A stretch of 64,000 nucleotides of DNA from Anaerovibrio slackiae (GCF_009695585.1 NZ_VUNR01000005.1:107251-171250); one strand, 5' to 3'; counted from the first letter of the stretch, positions 37,501 through 48,936 are shown. Numbers and translations are program-made. The notes: generated by a model from the sequence alone, not told the origin.

Positions 37501-38687
37501 AGATAGCCGAGGACTTCATGTTCAACGGCAAGTCCTTCAGGGATATTATTGATAATCTCTGGCAGGACCTGGGCAAGGATGCATTGAGGGCATTGTTCGG
37601 GCAGGATATTAGCGGTAATCATTCCTTCCTTGCAACCCTGCTTGGTATTGGAAAGCCTGATGAGGAAATGGCGAAGGCACAGGCACAGGAGGAGCTCAAG
37701 AATGTTCCGCTTATCAATAACACCAGTGCTACTGACAGGAACACCTTGGCAGTAAACCAGCTTACTCAGGCTATGCTTGGTCAGGCACTTACCCCGTTGG
37801 CTACTTCCAAGTATACGTTTGATGCTACACGAAATGCGTATGAATCCGCGAGACCATTCAGCTTGCAGGAGAACGCATGGAACAATGCGGTAGCAACGAC
37901 AGGCTTTGGCTCACAGCCTACCTACGATTTCGAGGCTGACATGAAGCAGTGGAAGCAGAGCAACGATTACCTGAACCGCACGATGGCACAGTCGAATCGC
38001 TTGAACGCCACCGGGAACACCGAACAGAAGAAGAGCAATGATGCTCTTGGCAAGAACACCAATGCTAATCTTCAGGTGGCAACCGGGCTCATGGGCATCG
38101 GCAATGCCTTTGCAAACGGTGACTGGCTGGGCGGTCTCCTTGGCATAGCTCAGGTGGGCATGGGCTTCGGTTGGTTCAAGGCTGACGGTGGCAAGTTTGC
38201 TGACGGTGGTGCACCAGCTGGCAAGGTCACCGGTGCTGGCACTGGTCGCAGTGATAGCATCCTTGCTTATCTTGCCAACAAGAACAAGTTCGTATGGCTG
38301 TCCAATGGCGAATATGTCATCAACGAGAAATCAGCGAAGGCACTTGGATACGATACTCTCGATGCCCTCAATGGATATGCCACTGGAGGCAGTCTGGATT
38401 CATCGCCTGTCAATCCAACACCGTACATTCCTACGATTAATCCGCAGGTAGCCAAGAAGGCTACAAGGATTTCCGGGAACAGTGCCACGGAAGCCCTGCT
38501 GAGAAAGCAGAATAAATACATGGCCGAGCAGAACTCCATGCTCAGGAACATGGGCGAGTCCGGGAACGGTCAGGTGGTTGTACTGAATACCCAGGCATCC
38601 AGTGCAGATGTTATGAAAGCACTTCAGGAAAATCCTAGAGCTGTTCAGGCTATCCTTGGTCGACAGCAGAGAATGGGCTTTAGATAA
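28545..38687 (+). CDS. tail tape measure protein, 3380 residues (seven in-frame TAG)
   Basis: A single frame from ATG 28545 to TAA 38687, interrupted by TAG at 28614, 29007, 29115, 30831, 31680, 34689 and 34749. Long stretches of coiled coil, repeated beta-like segments with K-V-x-V-x-x-D near residues 560-950, Lys/Glu-rich helices near 1050-1160, an Ala/Asn/Thr repeat (ANTA units) near 2110-2170, and hydrophobic patches near 1650 and 2200. A CHAP/NlpC-like cysteine peptidase region has Cys2607 (NGTEGCVEAV) and His2668 (NNDHVVMADG). It sets tail length; at about 0.15 nm per residue the tail would be roughly 0.5 micrometre. Under the standard code it would be broken into several apparent genes. 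Confidence 0.85.
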
Positions 38688-38704
38688 GGTTTTCAGAGTA
38701 TATA

Positions 38705-38737
38705 ATGTCGCTCTAGGTATAAACTATAGGGCGACAT
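38705..38737 (+). promoter_or_regulatory. hairpin after tape measure gene
   Basis: ATGTCGCTCTA pairs with TAGGGCGACAT (11 pairs, one G-T) around an 11-nt loop. There is no U tract, and TATAAT overlaps its left edge, so it may be an operator or RNA-stability element rather than a terminator. Confidence 0.4.
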
Positions 38738-38825
38738 GATTATACCCTGAAAAATGGGGCATAATGGGTACTTTTGGGTACCCAGAATTGATTGTAGATG
38801 GTATAATGATACCGAGGTGATAGCG

Positions 38826-39215
38826 ATGGAACCAAACGATATTAAAATGATCAATGCCATGGTGGAGGCACTCAAAGATCAGGTCGATGCATTTATGTTT
38901 AAACACAATCACGAATCGTTATTTGAAGATGAAGACGATAAGACCGATGCTGATTTCTTGAGGCACATGAATCAACCGCCGACAGGGGGTGGCAAGAAAA
39001 AGAAGAAGCCCCAAGAAGTCCATTCAGACCGATATTATTCCCGTGAGCCTGATGTGGTGGGCATAGGTGACAGTATTACCTTCATGAAGGATGGGCTCGT
39101 GCGCACCAAGGTTCTTGATGAAGACGAGAACTATCCAAGCTATCTCAAGAAGCTCCTCGGACACAGGCTGAACGAAGTTGTCGATGGAATGAAAATAATT
39201 TCTATAGAAAAATAA
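38826..39215 (+). CDS. hypothetical protein
   Basis: 129 residues: an acidic helical N-terminus (MVEALKDQVDAFMFKHNHES), a Gly/Lys linker (TGGGKKKKKPQ) and a C-terminal small domain (DVVGIGDSITFMKDGLVRTK). ATG 38826 has GAGGTGATAGCG upstream. No TAG. It lies between the tape measure and copy 2 of the large RNA. Function unknown; a tail accessory role is possible. Confidence 0.6.
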   Translation: MEPNDIKMINAMVEALKDQVDAFMFKHNHESLFEDEDDKTDADFLRHMNQPPTGGGKKKKKPQEVHSDRYYSREPDVVGIGDSITFMKDGLVRTKVLDEDENYPSYLKKLLGHRLNEVVDGMKIISIEK

Positions 39216-39225
39216 TGAAATTCCC

Positions 39226-39254
39226 TTGAAGCCGTACATAGCGTATGGTATAAT
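39226..39254 (+). promoter_or_regulatory. strong sigma70-type promoter for large RNA copy 2
   Basis: TTGAAG at 39226-39231, 17-nt spacer, perfect TATAAT at 39249-39254. The predicted start near 39261 lies just before the conserved 38-nt block. Confidence 0.75.
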
Positions 39255-39260
39255 ATACTC

Positions 39261-40009
39261 GAAGGTCGAATGGAATATTTTTGAGCTTCAAATGTATTAT
39301 ATGTAGAACCCCTTTTTTCTCTTTCTTTGCTAAAGGAGATAGGGTGTAGCGTGGTCAAAGAGGACACCATGGCAACATGGTAGCATCGCATAAGGATGTG
39401 ACTCCTGCGTGCTCACTGGATGGCAACGTTAATTCCTAATCTCGCCCATGAAGTACAGTGCAGCTTATGCTGTGAGATAGTAGTGGGAACCTGGCTTACC
39501 TTTCTCTAAAAAAGAGAAAGAAAGTAACGCCAGGGGAGAACTCTGCCCATGAGGGGGTTTGGGGGAGTAACCATGGATTTCAATGATAAACACAGTTGTC
39601 CTAAGATACTACATAGTATCCTTGGTATATCATAGTTATACATAGTATATCAGTATATCATGGATTACATGTATACCATAGGATAACATAGTTCTCCTTG
39701 GAACTCTATATCGTTTATACATAGAAATTCAAGGTATTCTATAGAGTTCTATAGATATTCATGTATACCATGGATAAATATATATTCTATAGAATAAACC
39801 TTCCTTCGGAAGGTTAATCCACTGACGTGGATTGACGTATAACAAGGCAAGGTATCTTGCATGGTATTCACTTAGATATTCCATGGAATACTAAGTACCA
39901 TAGAATCCATGTACCATAGATACCATAGTTATACATAGATACCATAGTATAACATATATATCATAGTAATCAACAAGACAAGTGATACCCTCGCTTGTCT
40001 TATTTTATT
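39261..40009 (+). ncRNA. candidate large structured RNA, copy 2
   Basis: About 750 nt between a strong promoter and a terminator, without a gene. It shares with copy 1 the 5' block (39272-39309), the identical 48-nt core (39441-39488) and a following helix that differs by compensating changes (CCTGGC/GCCAGG). The AT-rich 3' part carries perfect hairpins, for example AACCTTC-CTTCG-GAAGGTT and AATCCAC-TGAC-GTGGATT, and many CATAG/CTATG motifs. Large ornate phage RNAs (ROOL, GOLLD) are the best comparison, but identity is unproven. Confidence 0.65.
39975..40009 (+). terminator. terminator of large RNA copy 2
   Basis: AAGACAAG (39975-39982) pairs with CTTGTCTT (39994-40001), followed by ATTTTATT. 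The tail-tip gene starts eleven bases later with its own GGAGG. Confidence 0.75.
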
Positions 40010-40019
40010 GGAGGAAAAT

Positions 40020-40448
40020 ATGCAGTACGAAGAATACATAGGCTTGCCATACAAGTTCAATGGCTCAGATGAGAATGGCGTGGACTGCCTTGGGCTCGTA
40101 AAGATGTTCTATCGTAAGCATGGTTGGATTGATATTGACGATGGCTTACCGATAGACAAGGACACATGGATGAAATAGGCTCCCCGGCGCATCATGCGCT
40201 TCTTTGGCAAGCACTTTGACAAGACAAGGGAGCCGAAGGACATGCGACCGTCAGCAGTATGCATCATGCTCATCAATGGAGAAATCCATTTTGGCATCTA
40301 TCTTGGCTATGGTCGCATGTTATAGACACAGCTCACGACTGAGGGCTATGAGGACAGTTATACCACGATATACAGAAGGGACTTCTGGGAACCGTGGTTC
40401 AAGATTGCATTCAATAGAAGGGAGTGTGATTCTCATGGTACAGACTAA
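40020..40448 (+). CDS. NlpC/P60-like tail hydrolase (two in-frame TAG)
   Basis: 142 residues across TAG 40176-40178 and 40323-40325. NlpC/P60 pattern: Cys in NGVDCLGLVKMFYRKHG, His in INGEIHFGIYLGYGRML, i.e. Cys-His of a papain-like peptidoglycan endopeptidase, of the kind placed at the tail tip. ATG 40020 follows GGAGG. It is the first gene after the large RNA. Confidence 0.75.
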
Positions 40449-40518
40449 GAAACGCCGTGGTGGCTGCAAGTGATTCGGGGGAGCTTCCATGCTCCCTCAG
40501 TAAGGAGGCATGAAAAAT

Positions 40519-40878
40519 ATGGAAACACTAAAGTTAATCCCAAGAGGTGATGTGACCAAGGCATACGACTATGGGAACAATGTTGTATAGTTTGAGAATG
40601 GCTTGCAACAGGTTCAGAGGAAATATGTGACTCCTCGCCTTACCTTGTCCATCCACGTCGAGGGTGACAAAGATATGAAGGAATACCTGGAGGAATTCAT
40701 CAATGCCAGGCATGGCAACTATGAAGCTTTCTATTGGACATACGAAGGGCACACCGATGTTTACCGTTTTGGCGAGAGTTCCATACAGTTCACGGAAATA
40801 CGTGGCTACGAGGGCGAGGGGACTGTGGGCTACAAGGCTGACATAAGCCTCCAGAGATGCAAGGAGCGTGAGTATTAA
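40519..40878 (+). CDS. minor tail protein (one in-frame TAG)
   Basis: 119 residues across TAG 40588-40590 (GNNVV-TAG-FENG). The body, VTPRLTLSIHVEGDKDMKEY, then HGNYEAFYWTYEGHTDVYRF, is that of small tail-tip assembly proteins (lambda M/L- or DUF2460-like). ATG 40519 has AGGAGG ten bases upstream; a closer ATG at 40510 is too near the site. Stop overlaps the next start. Confidence 0.65.
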
Positions 40879-41672
40879 TGGTACAGCTACCGGTATGCAT
40901 GAATGAAATGAAGGACAAGGGCAATACCTTTTTTATTGAATTGTATACAATTGCACTTCGCACTGGTACAATTCATCTCGCTGCTTGCGATGAGGACATC
41001 GTATTCGATGGAGTGCGTTATATCGCAGTTCCTATCCAGCGAGAGTCCGTGACACGCTCCATGGACAACATTACAGACAGCTGCCAGCTCACGATAAGCG
41101 ATGTTGACTATTAGCTCCTCGCTTATGTGGTGAATGGCTTTGACTTCCGCGGTGCCATGGCTACCGTGGTACGCATACAGTATCCTGAGAGCCTCAATGA
41201 CCCGAAGATATATGAATGGATATACGCTGGGACAATTGACGAGCCATCATTTGCCGAGGGAACCTTCAGCTGTAAATTGCAGACCGTGTTCCCACAGGTG
41301 CAGTGTCCTAACCGTGGATACCAATTGGCTTGCAATAGCGAGTTCGGTGATGCCGAGTGTGGTTACAGACCAGCAACTGTGTCCGCTGTGGTCACGGGTG
41401 TCAATGGAAACATATTGTATGTGAACATGAATTTCAATAGCAACTATTGGAAGAACGGAGTAATCACGATTGCGGGGGAGTCCAGGATAATCGAAACGAA
41501 TGCAGGGAACTCCCTTTAGATAAACGTGAATTTTCTTCAGGATAACATTGTAGGCAAGGTTGCAACGCTAAAACAGGGATGCGATAAATCCCATGAGCGT
41601 TGCGCATATTATGGGAACACCATTCATTACGGTGGCTTCCCTGCGATACCGTTTGAATCAGTATGGAGGTGA
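40878..41672 (+). CDS. tail-tip protein, DUF2163/BR0599-like (two in-frame TAG)
   Basis: 264 residues across TAG 41112-41114 and 41517-41519. N-terminal part matches the DUF2163 pattern (TIHLAACDEDIVFDGVRYIA), middle has VQCPNRGYQLACNSEFGDAE, and the C-terminus ends in GCDKSHERCAYYGNTIHYGG, the Cys-rich signature of tail-tip L-like proteins. The TAA of the preceding gene overlaps its ATG. It probably contributes to the distal tail complex with the NlpC and hub proteins. Confidence 0.7.
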
Positions 41673-41676
41673 TTGG

Positions 41677-44600
41677 ATGCAAGGATATAACGTATTAAGC
41701 GATGAGAAGCATCGTGAAGTAATGTTTAACTTTGACCTCCAGTTGTTCGGCGGTGGAGGCGGAGGCAAGGGCGGAGGAAAACTCTTTGGTGTACTTGCTT
41801 TCGCTGCACTTGGATGGTTTTGCCCGGCAGCATTTGGGTTTGCTGCGTAGGCTCACTTTGGCGCAGCAGTCATGGGCGCAGCATTGTTTTCCAGCGTATG
41901 GACTGCAACCCATCGCCAGGACAGCTATAACTATGACGGCGCATCTGACATACAGAGGTTCGAGCGTTCCCAGGAAACCATGACCTCCGACGGAGACCTG
42001 CCTGTTGTCTACGGTCGCCGACAGATTTCAGGCAACCAGACATATCACAAGACCAATTCTGATTCTACGACCTTATGGAAGCACGTTGTATTGTGCGAGG
42101 GTGGAATTGAGGGTATCGAGTCCGTGACAGCAAATGACCTGCTGATACCTACGGGCTCCCAGACTGGCAACACTGTATTCACCATTCAGAACGTGAAGTA
42201 CCCTGATGCGTGGGTAAAAAAGGAAGGGCATACGCTTACCCTGTATGCTAATGGAAATACCAAGTAGATTTACCTGTGCACCAAGGACGACTTGCAGAAT
42301 CCAAATGCAAGTTTTTGGGAATATCAGGTATCTATGGGCTCGCTGATTTCCTATATCAACCGCATGGGCGAAGGCTGGCAAGCGTTTCCTATATAGAGTA
42401 CCAATAAATATCCTGGGGAATTATGGGATGCATGGGGAGAGCAGGATGGTTAGTATGGATATGCGTGGTGGTTTTGGGTAGGGCCCAACGGCATACAAGT
42501 TAACAATGACCCAATCCTAAATGGTTTAAACTACCAACAGATTATGACGCTGATGAAGCTGGGGACTGGGCACACAATGGAAGCAAATGGCTGGATATAT
42601 CGTTGTGTTGGCCAGGAGATAATAAAGGTCCTTACAGGGTATAAGAAAGGCTATGCTTATGTAAATGGTAAATATCAACGAGTAGATATTCCTATATACA
42701 AAGACAGGCTTGTAAATAAAATCTATCGCTATCACAAAGGTGGAGCTAGTTGTTACAGAAGTCCTGCAAACTTCCAATGCTCCACGGTAACAGGCGGCAC
42801 ATCGTATACATTCCATGACTGCACGCCTCCGTAGAATTACAACGAGGTCGGTGGCTATCCTAATATGGCATGGCTGGACATGACCTTCACGATTTCAAAT
42901 GAGCTGAATGGTAATCCAAGCGTATCCTGCCTGGTCAAGGGGCGCAAGGTATACGACATAAGAACAGGCATAACCGCGTACTCCACGAATCCTGCATTGT
43001 GCCTCCGTGATTTCCTGTTGTCCAAGCGGTATGGCTTAGGCAAATGGTTCACTGCGGACATGCTCGACACGGACTCATGGATAGAAGCAGCGGACTACTG
43101 TGACGAGCAGATAACATTCCTTGATGGACAGGGAGCCAAGGTCACAGCAAAGCGTTATGAGCTGAACATGGTTATCGACAGCAAGCGCACGGGACTGGAA
43201 TGGGTACAGGAGATTCTTGCGAACTTCTGTGGCTACCTCGTATACAGCGGTGGCAAGCTGAAGCTCAAGATTGAAAAGCAGACACCTGTATCATATAAGT
43301 TTACCGACGATAACTGCTTTGACCTGAAGATTTCACCGCTTGCTCTGTCGGAGACACCGAACCGCTATGAGGTGACGATAATTGACCCGTTGAATAACTG
43401 GGCAGCAGTGAAATGTATATGTGATGACTACGCAGACCAGAAGGAAAGACAGCGGATAGTAACGAAAGCTGTGAGCCTCGAAGGCGTAACATCGCAAAAC
43501 CAGGCATTACGTTTGGCAAGGTTCTATCGTGATTATAACCTTGTGTGCCCTATTCAGCTATCGTTCACTACAGGCATGCAGGGAATGCATCTGGAACCGG
43601 GCGATGTCGTAACTGTATCATACCATGGTGTGTTCAAGGATATGCCGATACGCATCAATGAGATAAAGGAAACAAACAAGGGCACTTTTGAGATAAGTGG
43701 TAGGCAGTACAACGATACGATTTATGGAGACATCCTGGGCGGTGGCATCCACTGGTATAACTATAGCACCATGCAGACACCGTTGGTCGGTGAAATCCCG
43801 GAGGTAATCAATCTGCAAGCGGTAGATGATACCTATGTACTAAAAGATGGGACGAAGAATTCCACCATAAAGCTCACATGGGAAAAGCCATCTGGTTACC
43901 AGTTTACCAGCAGTTATACGATAGATTATTCACTGGACGATGGAGCAACATGGATAGCAGCTGGAAGCACGAGGGAAACCAATTTCTCTTTCCCTGCTCG
44001 CATGTACTGGACACATCTCATCAGGGTTCGCGTTGAGAATACCGTGGGACGATTGTCAGCCGGTGAGAAAACATCTGTGTATGTAAGCGGAAAGAACAAT
44101 CCTCCATAGGATGTAGTGAATCTCAAGGCAGAACTTTTGAATCAGAGCATCCATCTTACCTGGGATGCCAACGCTGATCCTGACCTTAAAGGGTACAACG
44201 TGTACATGGGGATTAACGGATGCGAGAAATCCAGTTGTGAGCTTGTAGCCAAGGCACATTCATCGAATACCATTATTATTCCGATTGAGTCCGCGGAGGA
44301 CTACATATTCTACGTTGAAGCTGTGGACACTGCCGGGAATATATCTGAGCATGCAGCGTATGTAAATGTTCACCTGGATCCACTACCTGCGGTTACAGGG
44401 TTTTACGCTGTAAAGAATGGCGATAACATAAATTTCTATTGGGACAAGGCTGGCGATTGCAACTATGAAATCCGCTGGGGAAATTCATGGAAGACAGGGC
44501 AGCTTGTGGCTAAAGTGAATTCAAATGTGTATACGCATTTCTTTCCGCTGATAGGCACGTATTCATTTTTCATCAAGGCATATGATGGGCTTGGCTTGTA

Positions 44601-45489
44601 CAGTCGTGATGCTTCGTATGTAAGGATTACCCTGACTCCGGCGGTAACACGCAATATCATAGCTGAGTTCGATGAAAGAGCCAATGGATGGCGAGGGGCA
44701 AAAAACCTTACATACGTTGGAGATAACTGCTTAATCAAAGGAAGCAGTGCAGTGAGCGGAGAATACTATACGAATATAAGGCTGGACAAGGAAGTAGAGG
44801 CACGCAACTGGGTAGAGTTTGACATCATCAGCCTTGCCAGTGATTATACGTGGGTGACAGCGAATACCGATTGGCAGGACGGTGATTATGCATGGCTACA
44901 GACCGAAGGCAATTACCGCTGGTGCGATGCCGAGAAAGCGTGGACGGACTATGAATTTTCATGGAAGGAAAATGCTGACGAGTATCCGGTGGAAGTAAGC
45001 AATTACATTGCCCAGTACAAAGGAGTCGACGATTACCTGTACACATTCGACCTGAATGAGAATACAGATGGGGCAAAGGTGGCTACTGGCATAACCTATG
45101 CTGATGGCAAGTTCAGGCAGGGGGCCGTGATAAACAATGGCGTAACCTTGGATTATGCCGTGAATATACCAGCGGAGTTCAACCTGTCTTTCAATGCAAA
45201 GCATCATGAGATAATAGACAAGCATATTGTCTACATGACACTGGAAGGCTCTAACGGCTGGATGCGCGTAGAATACAAGGATGGCATAGTGAGTCTGCTG
45301 GATTCGGCACAGAACCGCATCGAGATACCGATGAGGAATTACGGTGAGGATGCATTGAATTTCTATATACAGCAGAAGGCTGACGAGAGAATCCTCACGG
45401 TCAACAGCATAGCAAATGGCAAAACCATGTCAGCAAGCTTACCGCTGGGACCTATGGGGACATTTACAGAAATGAGGTTGAGACCATGA
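41677..45489 (+). CDS. central tail hub / host specificity protein, gpJ-like (six in-frame TAG)
   Basis: 1270 residues across TAG at 41848, 42265, 42394, 42451, 42832 and 44107. N-terminal Gly-rich and hydrophobic segment, a tail-hub domain (DLPVVYGRRQISGNQTYHKT, WVQEILANFCGYLVYSGGKL, LEPGDVVTVSYHGVF), then fibronectin III-like domains (LNQSIHLTWDANADPDLKGY) and a C-terminal carbohydrate-binding-like section. At 44107 the context NNPP-TAG-DVVNLKA matches the PPSDV linker commonly seen before FnIII domains of gpJ proteins, favouring serine. It determines host binding and forms the tail tip. Confidence 0.8.
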
Positions 45490-45560
45490 ATGAGCAGATG
45501 GATATAAAGGAAGAAGTGGAGATACATGTTATCAGAGGAGGTAATGCAAATGAAGATTGA
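45486..45560 (+). CDS. very small peptide gene
   Basis: 24 residues (MNEQMDIKEEVEIHVIRGGN...), ATGA overlap with the hub gene and ending inside the next gene's start region, where its codons carry the AGGAGG of that gene. Possibly a coupling leader rather than a functional protein. Confidence 0.3.
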   Translation: MNEQMDIKEEVEIHVIRGGNANED

Positions 45561-45969
45561 TGGAGTCATGACAGTATAGGTTTATCACAAGGATGGCAGT
45601 GTGCGCACTGTTATTCAGCATAATATGATTGTAGCCAGCGGATACGATGCTATGTGCGATGTTATTGGTAATGGTGTAATGGCACACATGAGCAAGATTA
45701 TGGTTGGTAGTGGCACCACTGATACGAATGCTTCCATGACAGCACTTGAATCCAAGGTAGCAGAGAAGGCTGCTGTGTATGCTCACGAGCAGGGCACTCG
45801 CAGCTTTTCCTTGAGCACGGATTTCTTGGAAGGCGAGGCTGTCGGCGCACTCACTGAGGCTGGCGTGTTCAACAGTGATGATGTAATGCTTGACCGTGTA
45901 ACCTTCAAGCCATTGAACATTGATGCCGATGACCGCGTGAGCATGAAGTTTGACTTCACGTTCTCTTAA
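45550..45969 (+). CDS. tail fibre region protein (one in-frame TAG)
   Basis: 139 residues across TAG 45577-45579 (GVMTV-TAG-VYHKDGSV). Beta-rich; the segment SKIMVGSGTTDTNASMTALE resembles a family of phage proteins with a short repeated metal- or receptor-proximal beta domain that accompanies tail fibres. ATG 45550 has AGAGGAGG eight bases upstream. TAA stop. Function unknown. Confidence 0.6.
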
Positions 45970-45981
45970 TGGGTGGCAATC

Positions 45982-46983
45982 ATGGCTACGACACATAACT
46001 CTTATGAAGCCCAGTGGAAGAACGTAGGATTTACATGGGCAGAAAATGCGAGGGCGTGGGAACAGTGCCAGACGATTGACCAGTACGATGTTGTTACCGC
46101 TGAATAGATATAGGCTGATGATGGAAAACGTATTGCTATTCATAAGCATAGCCACGAAGACATGTCGGTTAGCTCGGAATTTGAAAAGAAAACTTTGTTT
46201 GCAAGAAGCCCTGCGGAGAAAATCGGATTCTACGATAAGCCTTCGTATTCATGGCTGAACAGCCCATTCAAATGGGGCGATGATACCTGGGCAGAAGCCG
46301 TGATGTACCATGACAGGGACGTGGTTTTCGATGTAAGCAAGGCTCAGAGCACGGACATAAGCGTGGATGTCGTGAATAGCAATGTGCCATCGCTACTCAA
46401 GAAGGAAGCAGTGGTAGTGCAGGAGGACGCTCGTGGCACCGTGACGTTTGTAAGGAACTTCAGCGAGAGCATAAGCATAGCCGATGAAGCATCTAAGGAT
46501 ATAGCTGTGAATAATCATGAGCCGATTGTTCTTTAGGAGGACATGCTTAACAATAGCGGGGCCGTGGTGAGCGATATTATCGTGTCCGCCACGGAAATTC
46601 CAACGATGCTCCCAGCTGGCTATGGAGACTGGCAGCCATTCGTTAGCGGTGACTACAAGTATAGAGAGGCACTGTTGAAGTGTGTAATGAAAATAGAAGG
46701 AAACACGAATACAATTGTTCTTCCAAAGTATACCGTGTTCGTAGACCTGCCTGACATTCAGGACCATGCGGTGACAAGGATTGAGTCGGCTGAAAACACA
46801 TACATTCCATTCAACCTTGATTTCTATCGTGTGCCGGAGGTGACCATTACTACCGTCGGTGGCATGGAAGTAGTGATACCGATTATTACGAAGGTTACTG
46901 AGGACGGTTTCTGGGTTGAGCTAAGAAACCTGGATAAGGAATTGTCTACAGGTACTATTTCATGGTCGGCTTTGGGATGCTAA
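45982..46983 (+). CDS. tail fibre/baseplate repeat protein (three in-frame TAG)
   Basis: 333 residues across TAG 46105-46107, 46111-46113 and 46534-46536. Contains the ESIS-x-AD type repeat seen in some phage fibre proteins: FSESISIADEASKDIAV at about residue 162, while the earlier TAE-TAG-I-TAG-ADDGKRIAI has TAG exactly at the two Ser positions of the repeat. This is internal evidence for TAG as serine. The C-terminal 120 residues are beta-rich. Probably part of the receptor-binding apparatus. Confidence 0.65.
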
Positions 46984-46996
46984 GGAGGAGTATTGA

Positions 46997-47365
46997 ATGA
47001 CAGACTATCAAATGTTTTAGCTTGTAACCAATTGGATAAACCTGATTATCATACCGTTTGCCATTTGGCTTTACCGGTATCTCTCCAATTGGAAAAAGGA
47101 AAATGCAAAGTAGGAAAACGAAAAGGAAAAGAGGCGCAGGGCACAGCAAATGGCTATCATGGCGTTGCTGAGAGACCGCATCCTGCAGAGCGGAAGGTAC
47201 TTTGTAAAACTTGGGGCTATCCCATAGGATATAAAGGTATCGTTGCTCCGCATGGGCGAGGCATATGCTGACCTTGGAGGTAACGGTGAGGGGCATAGGA
47301 TGGTAGAGCAAATCAGGGCTTTGCCAGTAGATGACCTGGTGATTGAGCATAGGAGGGATAAGTAA
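46997..47365 (+). CDS. membrane protein, conserved near tail fibre genes (three in-frame TAG)
   Basis: 122 residues across TAG 47018-47020, 47111-47113 and 47225-47227. One transmembrane segment (WINLIIIPFAIWLYRYL), then a Lys/Glu-rich helix and a conserved C-terminal domain with GRYFVKLGAIP and ADLGGNGEGHRMVEQIRALP, a family common in Bacillota phages next to tail fibres and holins. GGAGGAG precedes ATG 46997. Three ambers in 122 codons make its expression especially dependent on recoding. It may be holin-related. Confidence 0.6.
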
Positions 47366-48810
47366 TGCAGAATTATACAGAGATTTCAGAGAATCAGACA
47401 TTGAGGGATTCGAGGAGCTTGCTTCTGAATAACGATAAGACTGCAATGAGCAACAGCAGTGGCGAGAGTTTTCCAACGCAGAACCTTCAGATTGGCATGT
47501 TCTGCTATAGGACTGACGAAAAGAAACTGTATCAGCTCATGGACAACATGCCTACATGGAAGCTCGTAGTTGACATGAGTGGCGATGGGGCCAAGGTTGC
47601 TTAGGTTGATAAAGATGGCGTGAACGAGGATGCGTTGCAGGACGAGGCTGTCACTGAAAACAAAATTTTAAACAAGGCTGTTTCCACGGAAAAGCTTGCG
47701 GACGAGGCTGTCACCGGCAAAAAGGTGGACATCCTGAGCCTCAGGAGCTATATTGTTGCAGCTACTCCGCGGTACTATGCGCGCGCCGAGGTTCCGGCTG
47801 CATCAGCAAGGACTATCATTAGTATCCCGTCTGACATTTGGATAAATATCAACAATAATGGTTACGTTATTAATGGTGGAACGGATATTGACATTAACGT
47901 GAGTGACAATTGGGACAATGCAACCTATGCTACCGCATAGAATCGTAAGGGCAAGGATTTCTATATGTATGCTTGCATTGGCGACAATGGGATAAAGCTT
48001 GTGCTTTCCGCTAATAGCACTGTTCCAACTGGGTACAATGCCAACACATCTCGTAAGATTGGCGGTTTCCATTGCCTCTGCGCTAATGTTGGCTCCATCA
48101 CTGGACATACACTGTCTGGCTACGTTGCTGGTGACATTATCCCTGGCTCCGTGTGGGACCTGCTTCACAGGGCAAAGAGTGATAACGTTGGTATGGTTTA
48201 TCATGAAGGACTTGGCATATGGGCTGACATCTATGGGGCATCATGGGATGGCTCCAAGCTTACGAGCGTATACGGCGGAATCTTTGCCGACGGAGAGAGC
48301 GCAAAGAGGTTCCATGGAGAGTTGTTCGTTGAGGAGTTTGGCAAGATTGGTAAGCGTTTGATTAGCCGTGCAGAGTTCCAGGTGCTGGCAAAGGGAAGTA
48401 ATGAATGTACCAATATATCTGGTTCTGCTGACCCAGGTACTACAGGTGGGCATGTTGATACCGCTGGTCGGCGCATGATTTCTAATTTTGGTCTTGAGGA
48501 TTGCTGCGGAGCAATGTGGTCATGGACAAGTGATTTGCTTGAGAATTATCCTGGGAGCGTATGGAACTCCGCGAACTACTACTTGGATAGCTATGCTTGG
48601 CAAGAGAGGTCTGTGTATAATCCGGATATTGATTCCCAGAAGTATGGTTCCTGCTTTGGCTTGCTTCGTCGGTGTCTAGTCGGTGGCGATTGGAGCGTTG
48701 GTTCGTATTGCGGTTCCCGTGCGGCGGATTGTGACAATTTCTCGTCTGACCGCTTTGCCGCTTTCGGTGGGCGTGCGGTGTCGGAGCCGAGGGTTGTTCA
48801 TCTCGGCTAA
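47365..48810 (+). CDS. diversified tail fibre protein, DGR target, C-type lectin fold (two in-frame TAG)
   Basis: 481 residues across TAG 47602-47604 and 47938-47940. N-terminal fibre segment (FPTQNLQIGMFCYRTDEKKL), a linker of EAVT-x-x-K repeats, and a C-terminal formylglycine-generating-enzyme/C-type lectin-like domain (SRKIGGFHCLC, GDIIPGSVWDL, GAMWSWTSDLLE, then RRCLVGGDWSVGSYCGSRAA). The last about 45 codons are the variable region of a diversity-generating retroelement. The display fold and location fit a phage receptor-binding tip. The second TAG lies at the boundary to the displayed domain, so without decoding the diversified part is not made. Confidence 0.85.
48647..48785 (+). repeat. 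DGR variable region (VR)
   Basis: 139 bases at the 3' end of the target gene, aligned without gaps to 48937-49075 (constant offset 290). All 16 differences fall where the template has A; VR has G at 11 and T at 5. This is the signature of adenine-directed mutagenic retrohoming. Confidence 0.95.
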
Positions 48811-48887
48811 TCGGCTAAAAGAGTAAAACGGGACGGACGAATGGACGACGGTACTTCTGGTCGGCGGTTCGTCAAGACGATTAAAAA

Positions 48888-48905
48888 CCGTCGCGTGAGC
48901 GACGG
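48888..48905 (+). promoter_or_regulatory. DGR hairpin/cruciform downstream of VR
   Basis: CCGTCGC-GTGA-GCGACGG, a perfect 7-bp stem with a tetraloop, between the target gene end and the template repeat. Such hairpins stimulate retrohoming in studied DGRs; by position and shape this one fits. Confidence 0.7.
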
Positions 48906-48936
48906 GCGATATATATTTTTTCTAGGTTCATAAGTC

